Positions 7,049 through 15,731 of a stretch of 51,604 nucleotides of DNA are shown here, piece after piece (position 1 is the first letter of the stretch; each line of letters begins with the position of its first letter). A program made the translations under genes and the position numbers. The notes below the pieces were generated by a model, which searched no databases, was not told the origin of the DNA, and worked only from the letters and a program-made list of their open reading frames with translations. Source of the DNA: a virus; the IMG/VR virus record IMGVR_UViG_3300036861_000596, positions 1 through 51,604 of that record. One strand, given 5' to 3'.

Positions 7049-8040
7049 GACGAGACCCCCAACAGGGCCGTCGTGGTCTCCTGCTGGCCCGGTCCCCTGA
7101 GCCAGTCGAGATACCCCAAGAACGTCCCGTCGCTGTGGGCCTGCGGGAGGATGCGCCGCCAGTACACAACCCCCGCCGCCGTCAACGCTGGCACCCAGCT
7201 CTCCCCGACGGGGGGACGCTGGAAGCACGGACTATCGCCCGGGAGCACGTAGTTGCGGTTGAGCTGGGTATCGAAGTGGCTCAATAGAAGGCCGGTATCG
7301 GCGTAGATGACGCCCCCGGCCTCGTCCCGCATCCGCATCATGAAGAAGCGGTCATGCCCCCAGCGGTTGCGGGTCTTCCCGCCCACGTCGTCGGGGGTGC
7401 TATCCTTGAGCACATCGTCAAACCACGGCCCCTTCAGCTTCCGCACATAGGCCATGTTGACGAGCATGCAGCCCGCCCCGGCGCTATGGATGGGGATGAG
7501 CGCCCCGAGCGGCCAGTCCCAGAAGGCCCCGGCCTCCGCGTCGAGGTAGAGAAGGGGCTCAACGGGCTCGATCTTCGTCGAGTACACCCCCGTGATGACC
7601 GCCGCCTCGGGGTGTTTCCGCATCGCCCCCCACAGCCGATAGAGCGTCGTGTCGGGGAACAGCACGTCATCGTCGAGAAAGCAGACCGTCTCGATGTTCT
7701 CGGCGAGGGCCGTCTCCAGGATGGCGTTGCGGGCGGCGGCCGGGAGCTTGCCCTTCTGCACCGTGTACGACATGGCGGTGTTGAGCGGGTGGAGAAGCTG
7801 GAGCAGGCTGATGAAGAACTCGACGGGGGGGAAGCCCCGCGTCGGGATGCCGATGGTGATGGCGGGCGCGCCCGGGCTCACCTTGATCGGCTCCTTGGCC
7901 CGGTACATGACCGGGTCGGGACCGCGCTCCGTATCGAGACGCCCCAACAACCGGGCGAACAACTCCTCCCCGGTGATCTCGTCGGGGAGGGGGCCCAGGA
8001 ACTCCGTCAGCAGCTTCGTCTGTCTCAGATCCAAGTTCAC
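7045..8040 (-). CDS. GT-A fold glycosyltransferase
   Basis: 331 residues. ITIGIPTRGFPPVEF is the start of the GT-A domain, LPAAARNAILETALAENIETVCFLDDDVLFPDTTLYRL holds the DxD motif (LDDDV), and SAGAGCMLVNMAYVRKL plus WGHDRFFMMRMRD complete the acceptor side. This is the layout of phage- and bacterium-borne glycosyltransferases with intact metal site, unlike the one at 2719-3402. First gene of the sugar cassette, directly downstream of capsid-region genes and in the late unit, so it is likely made when virions assemble. Confidence 0.8.
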   Translation of the reverse strand: MNLDLRQTKLLTEFLGPLPDEITGEELFARLLGRLDTERGPDPVMYRAKEPIKVSPGAPAITIGIPTRGFPPVEFFISLLQLLHPLNTAMSYTVQKGKLPAAARNAILETALAENIETVCFLDDDVLFPDTTLYRLWGAMRKHPEAAVITGVYSTKIEPVEPLLYLDAEAGAFWDWPLGALIPIHSAGAGCMLVNMAYVRKLKGPWFDDVLKDSTPDDVGGKTRNRWGHDRFFMMRMRDEAGGVIYADTGLLLSHFDTQLNRNYVLPGDSPCFQRPPVGESWVPALTAAGVVYWRRILPQAHSDGTFLGYLDWLRGPGQQETTTALLGVSS

Positions 8041-8063
8041 TCAACATCTCCTATCGCGGCGGG

Positions 8064-8450
8064 CTATTCAGGTACTGGCGGCCACTTCGGCAGGTCGGTC
8101 GTCTCCGTGAGGGGCGGGCCCACGGGCCGATACCCCCTCGTGTCGGGCGGGGTTGTCTGCGTCTTTGAGCGCATGCGCTGGAGCCACTGGCGTTCCATCT
8201 CCGCCCGCTGGCGGGCTTGCTGAGCCTGCTGAAAGCGCTCGAACGGCACCACAACCCCACCCCGCCCCGGCAGCGCATTCCCCATGAAGCGGGCGAGGGC
8301 GCTCAGGATATCGATGAAACTCATCGGGTGGGCGGGCTGGAGGCCCTGCGCAGCCCCTTCCGCCGTCGGGTCCGGCGTGAAGAGACCAGCAGGGCTCCCG
8401 CTCGCCTGGAGCGCCCGCACGAGGTCCGGCTCAAGCTCGTACGGGTTCAT
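8064..8450 (-). CDS. Hypothetical protein in capsid region
   Basis: 128 residues. Residues about 70-92 (FQQAQQARQRAEMERQ...) form a short charged helix and the last 30 residues are Pro-rich and probably unstructured. No family recognised. Located between the beta-rich structural protein at 8454 and the sugar cassette, with three bases of spacing on one side. A virion-associated role is possible from position only. Confidence 0.6.
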   Translation of the reverse strand: MNPYELEPDLVRALQASGSPAGLFTPDPTAEGAAQGLQPAHPMSFIDILSALARFMGNALPGRGGVVVPFERFQQAQQARQRAEMERQWLQRMRSKTQTTPPDTRGYRPVGPPLTETTDLPKWPPVPE

Positions 8451-8453
8451 CGG

Positions 8454-8969
8454 CTACTGTTCGAGGTAGATGTAGGTGGTGAGGTCGTTGTTGGCAGGGG
8501 CGAGGTCGGCGGAGGTGATGATGACCGCGCCGATGCGATCCCCGGCGACGACGGTGTCAACGTCCTTGTTCTGGACGGTGACCCAGCTCCGAACGCTCGT
8601 CGCGGCGTTGACGTTCGTGAACACGGTCGAGCCGTTCTTGGTCACGCGGACGCTGACAGTCCCGGCGGTGATGTGCGTGGAGAGGCAACTGGCCACGCCG
8701 ATGATGGAGCCGCCCCGCAGGGTCGGGACGGTATCCTCCGCCCCGGAGATGGCGGCGAGGTCGTGGACGGTGCTCGCCATCGACGTAGTGAGGTTGAGGT
8801 TGACGAAGGGCCCTACCGCCATCAACAGGCCCCCGACGTTCTGCGTGACAACGTCGCCGTTATTCAACAGGCCGGTCCCGACCGTCTGGGAGTCTCCCGA
8901 AGTGGCAAACTCCAGGAGGGTGCTCGACCCAACGAGCTTGAGGGGTGCGGACATGGTCTTACGAGCCAT
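8454..8969 (-). CDS. Beta-rich virion structural protein
   Basis: 171 residues. Alternating strands rich in Thr/Ser/Val/Asn, with TVSVRVTKNGSTVFTNVN and AGDRIGAVIITSADLAPANNDLTTYIYLEQ, characteristic of phage decoration or appendage beta-sandwich proteins. AAG-GACA lies before the ATG and the gene is preceded by a large hairpin that separates it from the major capsid gene. It could be a head fibre or tail appendage; I cannot tell which. Confidence 0.65.
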   Translation of the reverse strand: MARKTMSAPLKLVGSSTLLEFATSGDSQTVGTGLLNNGDVVTQNVGGLLMAVGPFVNLNLTTSMASTVHDLAAISGAEDTVPTLRGGSIIGVASCLSTHITAGTVSVRVTKNGSTVFTNVNAATSVRSWVTVQNKDVDTVVAGDRIGAVIITSADLAPANNDLTTYIYLEQ

Positions 8970-8989
8970 CGATTGTCCTTATGGGAGGG

Positions 8990-9063
8990 CCCCCTCCCTC
9001 CACACACGGGCTGACACGCCGGCACCGGCGTCTCTCCGTGCCTAAAGGGGTGGAGGGAGGGGG
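8990..9063 (-). promoter_or_regulatory. Large nested hairpin downstream of the capsid gene
   Basis: A perfect 14-bp stem is formed by 8990-9003 and 9050-9063. Its 46-nt loop carries a second perfect 7-bp stem (9016-9022 with 9025-9031). It stands in the 137-bp gap between the major capsid gene and the next late gene. There is no T tract after it in the transcription direction, so it is better viewed as an attenuator, processing site or 3' stabiliser of capsid mRNA than as a classical terminator. Confidence 0.6.
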
Positions 9064-9105
9064 GTTGCTTGAATAGCGCGGAAGGCTATTCAGGTGAGCT
9101 TAGAA

Positions 9106-10026
9106 CTAGGCTCCTGGCGAGCCCCACACCTGCCGCCAATCGACGCAGCCCCTCGACCAGCGGGCCCGCACAACCGACAGCATCGTGGTGTTCTTGATAT
9201 CAAAGTCGCTCGACGAGGTGAAGGGCAGGCGGTCGTAGGCCCGCAGTCCCATGTCGTTCACGTCCGAGGGCTTCGCCACGAACCAATACGCGTCCGTGTC
9301 GGTGATCTCGGACCAGAAGACCGGCGTGAGCCCCTCATTCTCCTCGTTGAGGATGTTCTTCTCGTTATCGGTCGTGTAGGGCTTGTCCGGGGACTTGAAC
9401 ACCTCCCCGTACACCCACCGCATCGCGGGGTTGGCCACGAAGTAGGCCGGCTGGGCCCCGATGCGGATGCCCTGGTCGTCGGTCAGGTTGGCGAAGTGGT
9501 TGAACACGGTCTGCGCCGCGCTGATCCCCAGGTCGGCCGCCCCCAGGTTGGAGATGGTGGAGCCGTTGTAGAGGGTGTGCGTGGCACAGATATCCGACCC
9601 GTCGGCCGCATCCTCGGTCCCGAACGAGTTGTTGAAGACGTTGCTGAAGTTGACTTCCTTGGTGAAGCGGTGCGACTTCGCAGCCGCCTTGGCGAGGCTG
9701 GCGACCAGCTCATCCTGGTCGTCGTCCTCCATCTCCTCCGTCACCTGCCACGCCACGCCGAACTTGGTGTGCGTGAACTTCTTGTCGAAGAGCTGCGCGA
9801 CCGAGGCGAGCGGGTAGTCCTCACCCTCCCCAACGACGGAGAAGGTCGGGAACCCGGTGAACCCGGTCACGTTCTCGAACTGACGCTTGCTCTTCTTCCA
9901 GCCGAAGAGCTTCTTCCAGGCGCTCTTCTTCTCGTCCAGGTCGCGCGACTGGATATAGACGGCGTCGATGAACGCCAGCCGACTCGTGAAAATGTCAGGG
10001 TAGTTGTTGCGAACCATCATGGGCAT
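9106..10026 (-). CDS. Major capsid protein
   Basis: 306 residues. The N-terminal MVRNNYPDIFTSRLAFID and the segment SKRQFENVTGFTGFPTFSVVGEGEDYPLAS are followed by FTHTKFGVAWQVTEEMEDDDQ. This matches the E-loop and long helix of HK97-fold capsids of the Mu F/T-like class; ANPAMRWVYGEVFKS and the late SSSDFDIKNTTMLSVVRARW match the P and A domains. Size fits a capsid protein made without a cleaved delta domain because a separate scaffold-like gene lies upstream. Order portal-scaffold-decoration-capsid supports it. Confidence 0.88.
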   Translation of the reverse strand: MPMMVRNNYPDIFTSRLAFIDAVYIQSRDLDEKKSAWKKLFGWKKSKRQFENVTGFTGFPTFSVVGEGEDYPLASVAQLFDKKFTHTKFGVAWQVTEEMEDDDQDELVASLAKAAAKSHRFTKEVNFSNVFNNSFGTEDAADGSDICATHTLYNGSTISNLGAADLGISAAQTVFNHFANLTDDQGIRIGAQPAYFVANPAMRWVYGEVFKSPDKPYTTDNEKNILNEENEGLTPVFWSEITDTDAYWFVAKPSDVNDMGLRAYDRLPFTSSSDFDIKNTTMLSVVRARWSRGCVDWRQVWGSPGA

Positions 10027-10039
10027 CTACATATCCCCC

Positions 10040-10525
10040 TTACACACCGACCCGGCTCTTGCCGGCCAGCCAGTGCTCGCTGATCTTGACGATGAGGGGG
10101 ATGTTCTTCCCGAAGGCCACGTCCGGGTCCTTCCCGATGATGCGGAGCTGGGCGGTCGCGGTCGTGGCGGTGGAGATATCCAGCTCGTGCTGAGACTTCA
10201 GGAACGTTGCATTCCCGGTGGTGGCGAGAATATCGGCGTTGGTGCCGATGGTGGTCTGGGCAGGGGTCCCGGCGGCCCCGTCGTCCTGGATGTAGTACTG
10301 CTGGTCAGGATGGTCGGAGACGAGGACGGTGTTGTAGGTCGCGCTCTTATATGAGAGCGCCATCCCGACGAGGAAGGTGTTGCCGGCGGTGGCGATGGCG
10401 GCTTTGCCATCGACCCGCATGAGAACGGCATCACCCGGATAGATAGCGGCGCTGGTACCGGCGTTGTACTCCTTCATGTGAAGGATGCGCCCCGCCGGCC
10501 AGAACCCGCGAGGGTTGTCAGCCAT
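10040..10525 (-). CDS. Head decoration protein
   Basis: 161 residues. The sequence is beta-rich with the GDAVLMR...GNTFLVGMALS pattern and IPLIVKISEHWLAGK end seen in small head proteins coded directly before the capsid gene in many phages. It starts two bases downstream of the neighbouring stop and is followed 13 bases later by the capsid gene. A decoration or capsid-stabilising role is inferred from position and fold-like composition. Confidence 0.65.
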   Translation of the reverse strand: MADNPRGFWPAGRILHMKEYNAGTSAAIYPGDAVLMRVDGKAAIATAGNTFLVGMALSYKSATYNTVLVSDHPDQQYYIQDDGAAGTPAQTTIGTNADILATTGNATFLKSQHELDISTATTATAQLRIIGKDPDVAFGKNIPLIVKISEHWLAGKSRVGV

Positions 10526-10527
10526 AG

Positions 10528-11046
10528 TTAGGTTGCCTTTTCGATCTCCGCTGCGCTCAGGTCATCAGCGCCCAGGTACACCTTCGGCGGGGTAACCCCA
10601 GCAGAGCGGGAGAGACGAGCGACTTCTTCTTTGAAGCGCTCAGGGTTGCGGGAAGTTTTCGTTTGGTCGATGGTGCGGTCGCGCGTGCGGCGGCGGCGCT
10701 CGCGGGCCAGGCGGCCCGGTATCACGCCGAGGAAGGCGTCCTCGTTCCAGCGGATCAGGTTGTCGACCGAGATGCGAATCCCCGGTGCGCACCGTCCCCG
10801 CTCGATGAGGGCCCTGTCGGCAGCATCCGGCGAGTAGGCTTCGTATCCACGCCACCCGCCGCCACGATCAATGTACGGCTTCGAGAGCCACCGCCATTCC
10901 TTGTCCCCGCTCTTGAACTTGGCGAGGATAGATTTGGGGGGGCTCGGGATGCCGTCTCGATTCCACAACTCCTCTACGTCGATGTACTCACCCGCTTCCA
11001 CCGTCTCGGCAACCACGTCTACTTTCGGCTTCTTCTGAAAGGCCAT
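10528..11046 (-). CDS. Putative head assembly protein, unknown family
   Basis: 172 residues. A charged, partly basic protein with RLARERRRRTRDRTIDQ (about 112-128) and a C-terminal acidic helix DDLSAAEIEKAT. It contains SGDKEWRWLSKPYIDRGG, which suggests a compact N-terminal domain. No family recognised. It sits between the scaffold-like and decoration genes in the head module, so a head function is likely but unproven. Confidence 0.6.
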   Translation of the reverse strand: MAFQKKPKVDVVAETVEAGEYIDVEELWNRDGIPSPPKSILAKFKSGDKEWRWLSKPYIDRGGGWRGYEAYSPDAADRALIERGRCAPGIRISVDNLIRWNEDAFLGVIPGRLARERRRRTRDRTIDQTKTSRNPERFKEEVARLSRSAGVTPPKVYLGADDLSAAEIEKAT

Positions 11047-11050
11047 CTCG

Positions 11051-11860
11051 CTAACTCACCACGATGTTGCGACCCGCCCGCTTTGCAGCGAGGGTCTTGG
11101 CAAAGATTTTGGGGTCCACACCGCCCGCTTCAGCCATGTCGCGCTCCCGCTGGGTCAGCTTCACCTCGTCCCCCTCATCAGCGACGGGGCGACGGGCGCC
11201 ACGCCCGACGTTCTGCGACTCCACCTCGATCGTCTTGTCCACGTTCGAGCGCCGGGCCTTCGGGGCGAGCCCGAGACGGCCAGCGGCCCGCTCTGTCGCG
11301 GTGTAGTGGGCGTTGGGCAGGGCCCGCTCCCAGTCCGTCATCTCCCGGTGGTAGATCTGCATGCCGACCTTGTGCAGCTCACTCGACGTGTCGTAGGCTT
11401 CCGGCCACGCCTCGCGCAGGGCGGACGAGGCCCGCTCGTGCTCCTGGTCGTTGCGGTAGCGGGCGTAGCCCTGTTGGGACGCCTCCTCGATGAGCTGGCG
11501 GCGCTCGTCGGCGGCGACCGCGGTGCGCTTGGCCTCCAGGCGGCGGTACGCCTCGTAGGGGTCGATGCGGGCGAGTTCGCGGAGAGCGGCCTCGTCGTCA
11601 TCGGCCTGGCCGGTCGGCTTCGTTTGCCCCGCCCGCTGATACGCCTCGATAACGGTCTTGGCGACGCCGACGGCCTGCTGGTACTTGGGGAACTCGGTCT
11701 CCAACTGCTGCCAGCGGGCGGCCTTGCCCTTGTACGCCTCGGGCTCATCCTCGATGCCGTACTTCTCCTTGACGTAGCGGCGGAGGGTGGTCTCGTCGGG
11801 CTCGGCGGGGGGCGGTGGGGTGGGCGGGGTGGCGGGTGTGATCTCGATCGGCTCAGCCAT
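11051..11860 (-). CDS. Capsid scaffolding protein
   Basis: 269 residues from ATG 11860; the frame extends to 11890 but the internal start (MAEPIEI) lies just beyond the stop of the upstream gene. The protein is a Pro-rich N-terminus, then almost entirely charged helix (residues about 35-200), then the conserved-looking C-terminal LTQRERDMAEAGGVDPKIFAKTLAAKRAG, the style of scaffold proteins that bind the capsid shell with a basic C-terminus. Position between portal and capsid genes agrees. Confidence 0.75.
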   Translation of the reverse strand: MAEPIEITPATPPTPPPPAEPDETTLRRYVKEKYGIEDEPEAYKGKAARWQQLETEFPKYQQAVGVAKTVIEAYQRAGQTKPTGQADDDEAALRELARIDPYEAYRRLEAKRTAVAADERRQLIEEASQQGYARYRNDQEHERASSALREAWPEAYDTSSELHKVGMQIYHREMTDWERALPNAHYTATERAAGRLGLAPKARRSNVDKTIEVESQNVGRGARRPVADEGDEVKLTQRERDMAEAGGVDPKIFAKTLAAKRAGRNIVVS

Positions 11861-11861
11861 G

Positions 11862-12065
11862 CTAGGCGGTGTCCTTTCTCTGCATCTCACGAAGGCGACT
11901 CAGCGCCATCTCCACCCCTTCCAGGCGACCGAGGGCGAGGGCGTGGTCGGAGGTGGGGGCGCGGGCGGCTCGCTTCAACAGATCGGTTTGGATAGCGGTG
12001 AGGGTGGCGAAGATCGCATGCCAGCCCTCCTCTTGGGCAAAGAACTCCCTCAACGCAACGTCCAT
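11862..12065 (-). CDS. Small helical protein between portal and scaffold
   Basis: 67 residues, all-helical and charged (MDVALREFFAQEEGWHAIFATL..., ending REMQRKDTA). Short helical proteins at this spot occur in several podoviruses with no assigned role. No catalytic or metal-binding motif. Its stop lies one base from the scaffold start codon. Confidence 0.6.
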   Translation of the reverse strand: MDVALREFFAQEEGWHAIFATLTAIQTDLLKRAARAPTSDHALALGRLEGVEMALSRLREMQRKDTA

Positions 12066-12087
12066 TCAGCTTCTCCGGGTAGGGGGG

Positions 12088-14325
12088 CTAGAAGGTGAGC
12101 CCGCCGGGCTGCGGGGGGCGCGGGACCTGTGTGGGCCCGCCGCCGACCCCCGCCGGGAGCCCCGGTTGGGGCTGGGGCTGGGCCGCCATCATCATCTGCT
12201 GCATCTGCTGGGCGAGCATCTCCTGCATCGCGGCTTGCTGGCGGGCTTGGAGCTGGTGCTGCGCGACGAGCCGCACTTCTGGAGCGAGCCCGACCGCGTC
12301 CGGCGACTGGAGGTACCGCCCGAGCTTATCGACGATGACCTGGTGGTTCTCCCCCGGCATCGGCAGCACGTCCTCCCCAGCGAGCACGCGCCCCAACACC
12401 TCGTCAGGGTTGCGGGCGGCCGGCTGGGGCGGGGCCTGGATGATACGCTCGATGTTGGGCACGTCGAACACCTTCAACAACTGGCGGTACCACTCGGCGA
12501 TCCCCTGCGGGGTCATCACGCCCATTTGCATCAGGAATCCCTGGACGTTTGGACCGAGCGGCCCCTGTGCGAAGAAGCTAAAGGTGTTGCGCTCGATTTC
12601 GCGGTCGGTCGAGAGGGAGTTACCGGTGAACTTGAGGTCGAGCAACTTCGACAGGTCGTCACGGGTCACCACCACGTCCGGCGCGCCGAGGGCCCCACGG
12701 ATACGCACCTCGCGCCCGGGCGGCATGTACTGGCGGTAGAGGGCGAGGATCTGCGTGAGGAGGCGCTTGAAGTCCTCCTGGATGCGCCGAACCTGGAGGT
12801 CGTTCCCGATGGCGCTCTGGGAGGCAAGCTGCTGCACGCCCGTCGCGGTCCGCGAGGCACCCTGCGTGTCCCCGGGCCGCCCCATCGTGATATCGTTCAC
12901 CTTCGTGCGCTTCTCGATCAGATCCCAAATGACGCGTTCCTCATCGCGCCGCCACGCCGTATAGTCGGCGGGCTGGGCCATCTTCACCGCGTTCACATCA
13001 TCGACGGGGATCATGACGCCCGGCTCAAGGGGCACACGCTCGGCCGGCAACCCAGCCTGGGGCTGATACCACCCATACGGGGTATTGCCGATGGTGCCCG
13101 CATCGATCCGCTGGTTGTGGATCGTGTTGATCTCGGCTTGCAACCCGTCGAGGATGAAGGGGTACCCGACGGACCAGAAGGCATCGGCAACGGGGAACAT
13201 GCCGAAGGTGACGAAGGGGCGCATCCCGTGCCGGTACACCTCTTCCAGCCGGTTAACCCGCAGCACGATATCGGGCTTCTCCTTGACGACGGTGCCGATG
13301 ATCTCCTCGTCGTACCCATCATCGTTGACATCGTACTTGCGGTAGCTGTCGAGCAGCTCGATCCGGGAGGGGGTACCGACGCGCTGGGTCTCGGCCGCGC
13401 CGGTGATGGCCTCCCGCACTTCCTTCGCCCCGGAGGTGTTGGTGTCGGGGGCCTTGGAGGGGTCCTCCAGCAGCTCCAGGTCCTCCAACTCGGACTTGTC
13501 GAGCTTGCGGAACGTCCCCTTCCGGCACTCCCGCTTGATCTGGTCTAGCGTGAGCCAGTAGCGGTGGGTGACGTGGTCGGCGCGCTGGAGGTCGGCGGGC
13601 GCGTCCGACTCGACGCAGAAGTCCTCGGGGTTCACGTAGGTGATGAGGGGCGCGTCCCGGACCACCTCGTTGCGCTCGGTGAACACGTAGACCTTCGTCG
13701 GGGTCTTCTCCACCTCGACGACGCGCTTGCCCTTCTCGGCCACCATCACGACGTACTCTTGGGCCTGCTCGGGCGAGCCCCCCGTCCGCTGGACCGCCTC
13801 GACGAGGGTCGTCTCGGCCTGGTAGATGGCCTGGAGCGCCTCTTGGAGGGGCGTGTCGGGGGGGAACTCGTGGCGGTCCCGGACGTGGCGAATCTGAAGA
13901 TCCCACGTCACCTTCACCGGCTGGGTCCCCACCACGCACGCGCTGAGCAAGACCCGGTCCATGATGGGGAAGAGGGCACAGTCCTCCCGCACGGCCCAGT
14001 CGAGGAACTGCTCCTGCTTCTTGGCGTATTCCTCGTCGGAGGGGTCCTGGGGCTGGAAGGCGGCGATAGGCTCGGGCTTGAAGAGGGCCGCCATGTAGCG
14101 CGGGTGGGCCGTATCGATGACCGTTGCGGTCACCGGCACGAACAGATTCGACGCCCCCTCCCACGGCTCGTCCTTGGCGACGGGGCGGTTCTGGTACATC
14201 GCCAGCCACTTCGGCAGATCGTCGAGCCACTGCTGCCGGTCGTCGTTATCGTCCTCCCAGTCCTCGACGATGAGTTGGCCGAGTTCGGTCAGCTCCTCCG
14301 CGGGCAACTCGACGTGCTTGGGCAC
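12088..14325 (-). CDS. Portal protein, P22-like size class
   Basis: 745 residues from GTG 14325, sharing one base with the terminase stop (TAGTG). DAPSHGS-equivalent segments TATVIDTAHPRYMAALF and PFVTFGMFPVADAFWSVGYPFILDGLQ with INTIHNQRIDAGTIGNTP resemble the clip and wing regions of long portals from short-tailed phages. The C-terminus is a Gln/Met-rich helix (EMLAQQMQQMMMAAQ) like a portal barrel, then a Pro/Gly tail. As the dodecameric vertex it receives the packaging motor and later the adaptor. The long open frame on the opposite strand is a composition shadow. Confidence 0.88.
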   Translation of the reverse strand: MPKHVELPAEELTELGQLIVEDWEDDNDDRQQWLDDLPKWLAMYQNRPVAKDEPWEGASNLFVPVTATVIDTAHPRYMAALFKPEPIAAFQPQDPSDEEYAKKQEQFLDWAVREDCALFPIMDRVLLSACVVGTQPVKVTWDLQIRHVRDRHEFPPDTPLQEALQAIYQAETTLVEAVQRTGGSPEQAQEYVVMVAEKGKRVVEVEKTPTKVYVFTERNEVVRDAPLITYVNPEDFCVESDAPADLQRADHVTHRYWLTLDQIKRECRKGTFRKLDKSELEDLELLEDPSKAPDTNTSGAKEVREAITGAAETQRVGTPSRIELLDSYRKYDVNDDGYDEEIIGTVVKEKPDIVLRVNRLEEVYRHGMRPFVTFGMFPVADAFWSVGYPFILDGLQAEINTIHNQRIDAGTIGNTPYGWYQPQAGLPAERVPLEPGVMIPVDDVNAVKMAQPADYTAWRRDEERVIWDLIEKRTKVNDITMGRPGDTQGASRTATGVQQLASQSAIGNDLQVRRIQEDFKRLLTQILALYRQYMPPGREVRIRGALGAPDVVVTRDDLSKLLDLKFTGNSLSTDREIERNTFSFFAQGPLGPNVQGFLMQMGVMTPQGIAEWYRQLLKVFDVPNIERIIQAPPQPAARNPDEVLGRVLAGEDVLPMPGENHQVIVDKLGRYLQSPDAVGLAPEVRLVAQHQLQARQQAAMQEMLAQQMQQMMMAAQPQPQPGLPAGVGGGPTQVPRPPQPGGLTF

Positions 14326-15725
14326 TAGCGGACCCGCCGGAAGGCGTAGTAGCGGCCGGCGCGGGGGCTCTTCACCGTGTGGGGGTCTCCTGCGAGGTCG
14401 TAGAGGTGGATGATGATGTAGCGGAGGGCGTCGAAGAGGGGGCTGTAGTCGGGGTCCTGGACGGGCTCGTCCTTATCCGGGGCGTAGACGTAGCGCCCGT
14501 CGAAGCCGGCGATCAGGCGCCGCGTCGAGTCGTCGGGGGAGATGAGGAGGCCCGGCTCGCCGTCGTCCCGCATGTCGAGCAGGTTGCGGATGATGTTGAA
14601 GCCGCGCTCGATCGGGGCGGGCTTGTAGCGGACGGGGAGGCCGTGGGCCCGGAAAATCTGCGCGTCGGTCTCCTTCGCGCTCGATACGCGCCGGTTGGCG
14701 TCATGCCCGCCGAAGCACTCGATTTCCCCGCCCGGGAACCACTCGTCGGTACGGCGCTTGAGCCCAACGGCGAGCTTGTAGGTGTCCAGCTCCCGCGGGG
14801 CCCACGTCTTGAGGATGACGAGGCGGTTGTCGGGGTCGATCTGGGCCCACACGACGCCCGGCGCCCGAAACCCCCAATCCACCCCGACGTAGAGCGGGCG
14901 GTTCTTCTGCCAGCCGAGGGGGGCGCGGGCGACGTGGAGGGTGGGCCGGAACGCGGGGAAGATCGGGCGCTCCTGATCACTCTCAGCCCATTCCCCGTCG
15001 AGGTACTTCTGTATCCAGATCGGGTCGTAGCGGGACCGCAGGTCCTCGATATAGCCAGGCGGGAGGTGCGCCTTGTTCTCGGTGCTGTTCGTCCGGTAGA
15101 TGGTGTAGTGCTCGCGCTGGGCCGGGATGCGGGCCTTCTCCTCGACGAACCACTTGTAGATCCAGTGGCGGCGGCTCGTCGGGTTGTTGGCGAGCAGGCC
15201 CACCCGCGGGTAGCCCAACTGGCGGCACCGGCCGATGAGCATGCTTACCGCCGGCTCGGTCACCTGGTCGGCCTCATCGACGCCGAAGCTGGCGATGTCG
15301 AGGGACTTGTACTTGGTCTCCGCGCCCTCTAGCGACCGAAACTTGATAACCGACCCATTCGGCCACCGATACTCCATCTCCCCGGAGTTCCACACCCCGA
15401 CGCTGAGGGTCGTGCCGGCTGGGGCCTGCGACCGCAGCGCCTCGTCAAGGTCGGCGACGAGGGTGTGGAAGGTGACGAGGGTGGTGTCACGCAGCTCGGT
15501 ATAGTTGAACCGCCCCAGCAGGGTCTTGATACCGGGATAGGCGAGGCTGAGCCCGATCATGGCCCGGCAGAGGTACCAGCTCTTCCCCGACCCGAGCGAG
15601 CCCGTGTAGTCGATCATGCGGACGAAGGGGTCGGCGGGCTGGGCGAGGGCGAGGGTGTCGAGGCACTTCTGCTGGGTTGGGAGGGGGGTCCAGAGCTTGC
15701 CGATATCGAGGGTGATGCGATCCAC
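14325..15725 (-). CDS. terL: Terminase large subunit
   Basis: 466 residues from GTG 15725. ATPase half: Walker A GSLGSGKS at 42-49 and Walker B-like FGVDEAD at 147-153 with the catalytic Glu151, then coupling motif LANNP (177-181). Nuclease half: YLDGEW (241-246) and VGVDWGF with Asp283, the first metal-binding acid of the RNase H-like nuclease. Length matches the family. It packages DNA into the prohead through the portal coded immediately downstream. Confidence 0.95.
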   Translation of the reverse strand: MDRITLDIGKLWTPLPTQQKCLDTLALAQPADPFVRMIDYTGSLGSGKSWYLCRAMIGLSLAYPGIKTLLGRFNYTELRDTTLVTFHTLVADLDEALRSQAPAGTTLSVGVWNSGEMEYRWPNGSVIKFRSLEGAETKYKSLDIASFGVDEADQVTEPAVSMLIGRCRQLGYPRVGLLANNPTSRRHWIYKWFVEEKARIPAQREHYTIYRTNSTENKAHLPPGYIEDLRSRYDPIWIQKYLDGEWAESDQERPIFPAFRPTLHVARAPLGWQKNRPLYVGVDWGFRAPGVVWAQIDPDNRLVILKTWAPRELDTYKLAVGLKRRTDEWFPGGEIECFGGHDANRRVSSAKETDAQIFRAHGLPVRYKPAPIERGFNIIRNLLDMRDDGEPGLLISPDDSTRRLIAGFDGRYVYAPDKDEPVQDPDYSPLFDALRYIIIHLYDLAGDPHTVKSPRAGRYYAFRRVR

Positions 15726-15731
15726 GTCTCC

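Noticed and set aside
2719-8040. DNA base hypermodification pathway
   Set aside because: Glycosyltransferases and a mutase homologue would fit, but no deoxycytidylate or thymidylate hydroxymethylase or base-modifying enzyme was recognised; virion or envelope glycan is preferred.
11869-13548. 559-codon plus-strand frame
   Set aside because: Antisense to portal and scaffold-region genes; long only because of GC-rich codon structure. The portal reads well on the other strand.
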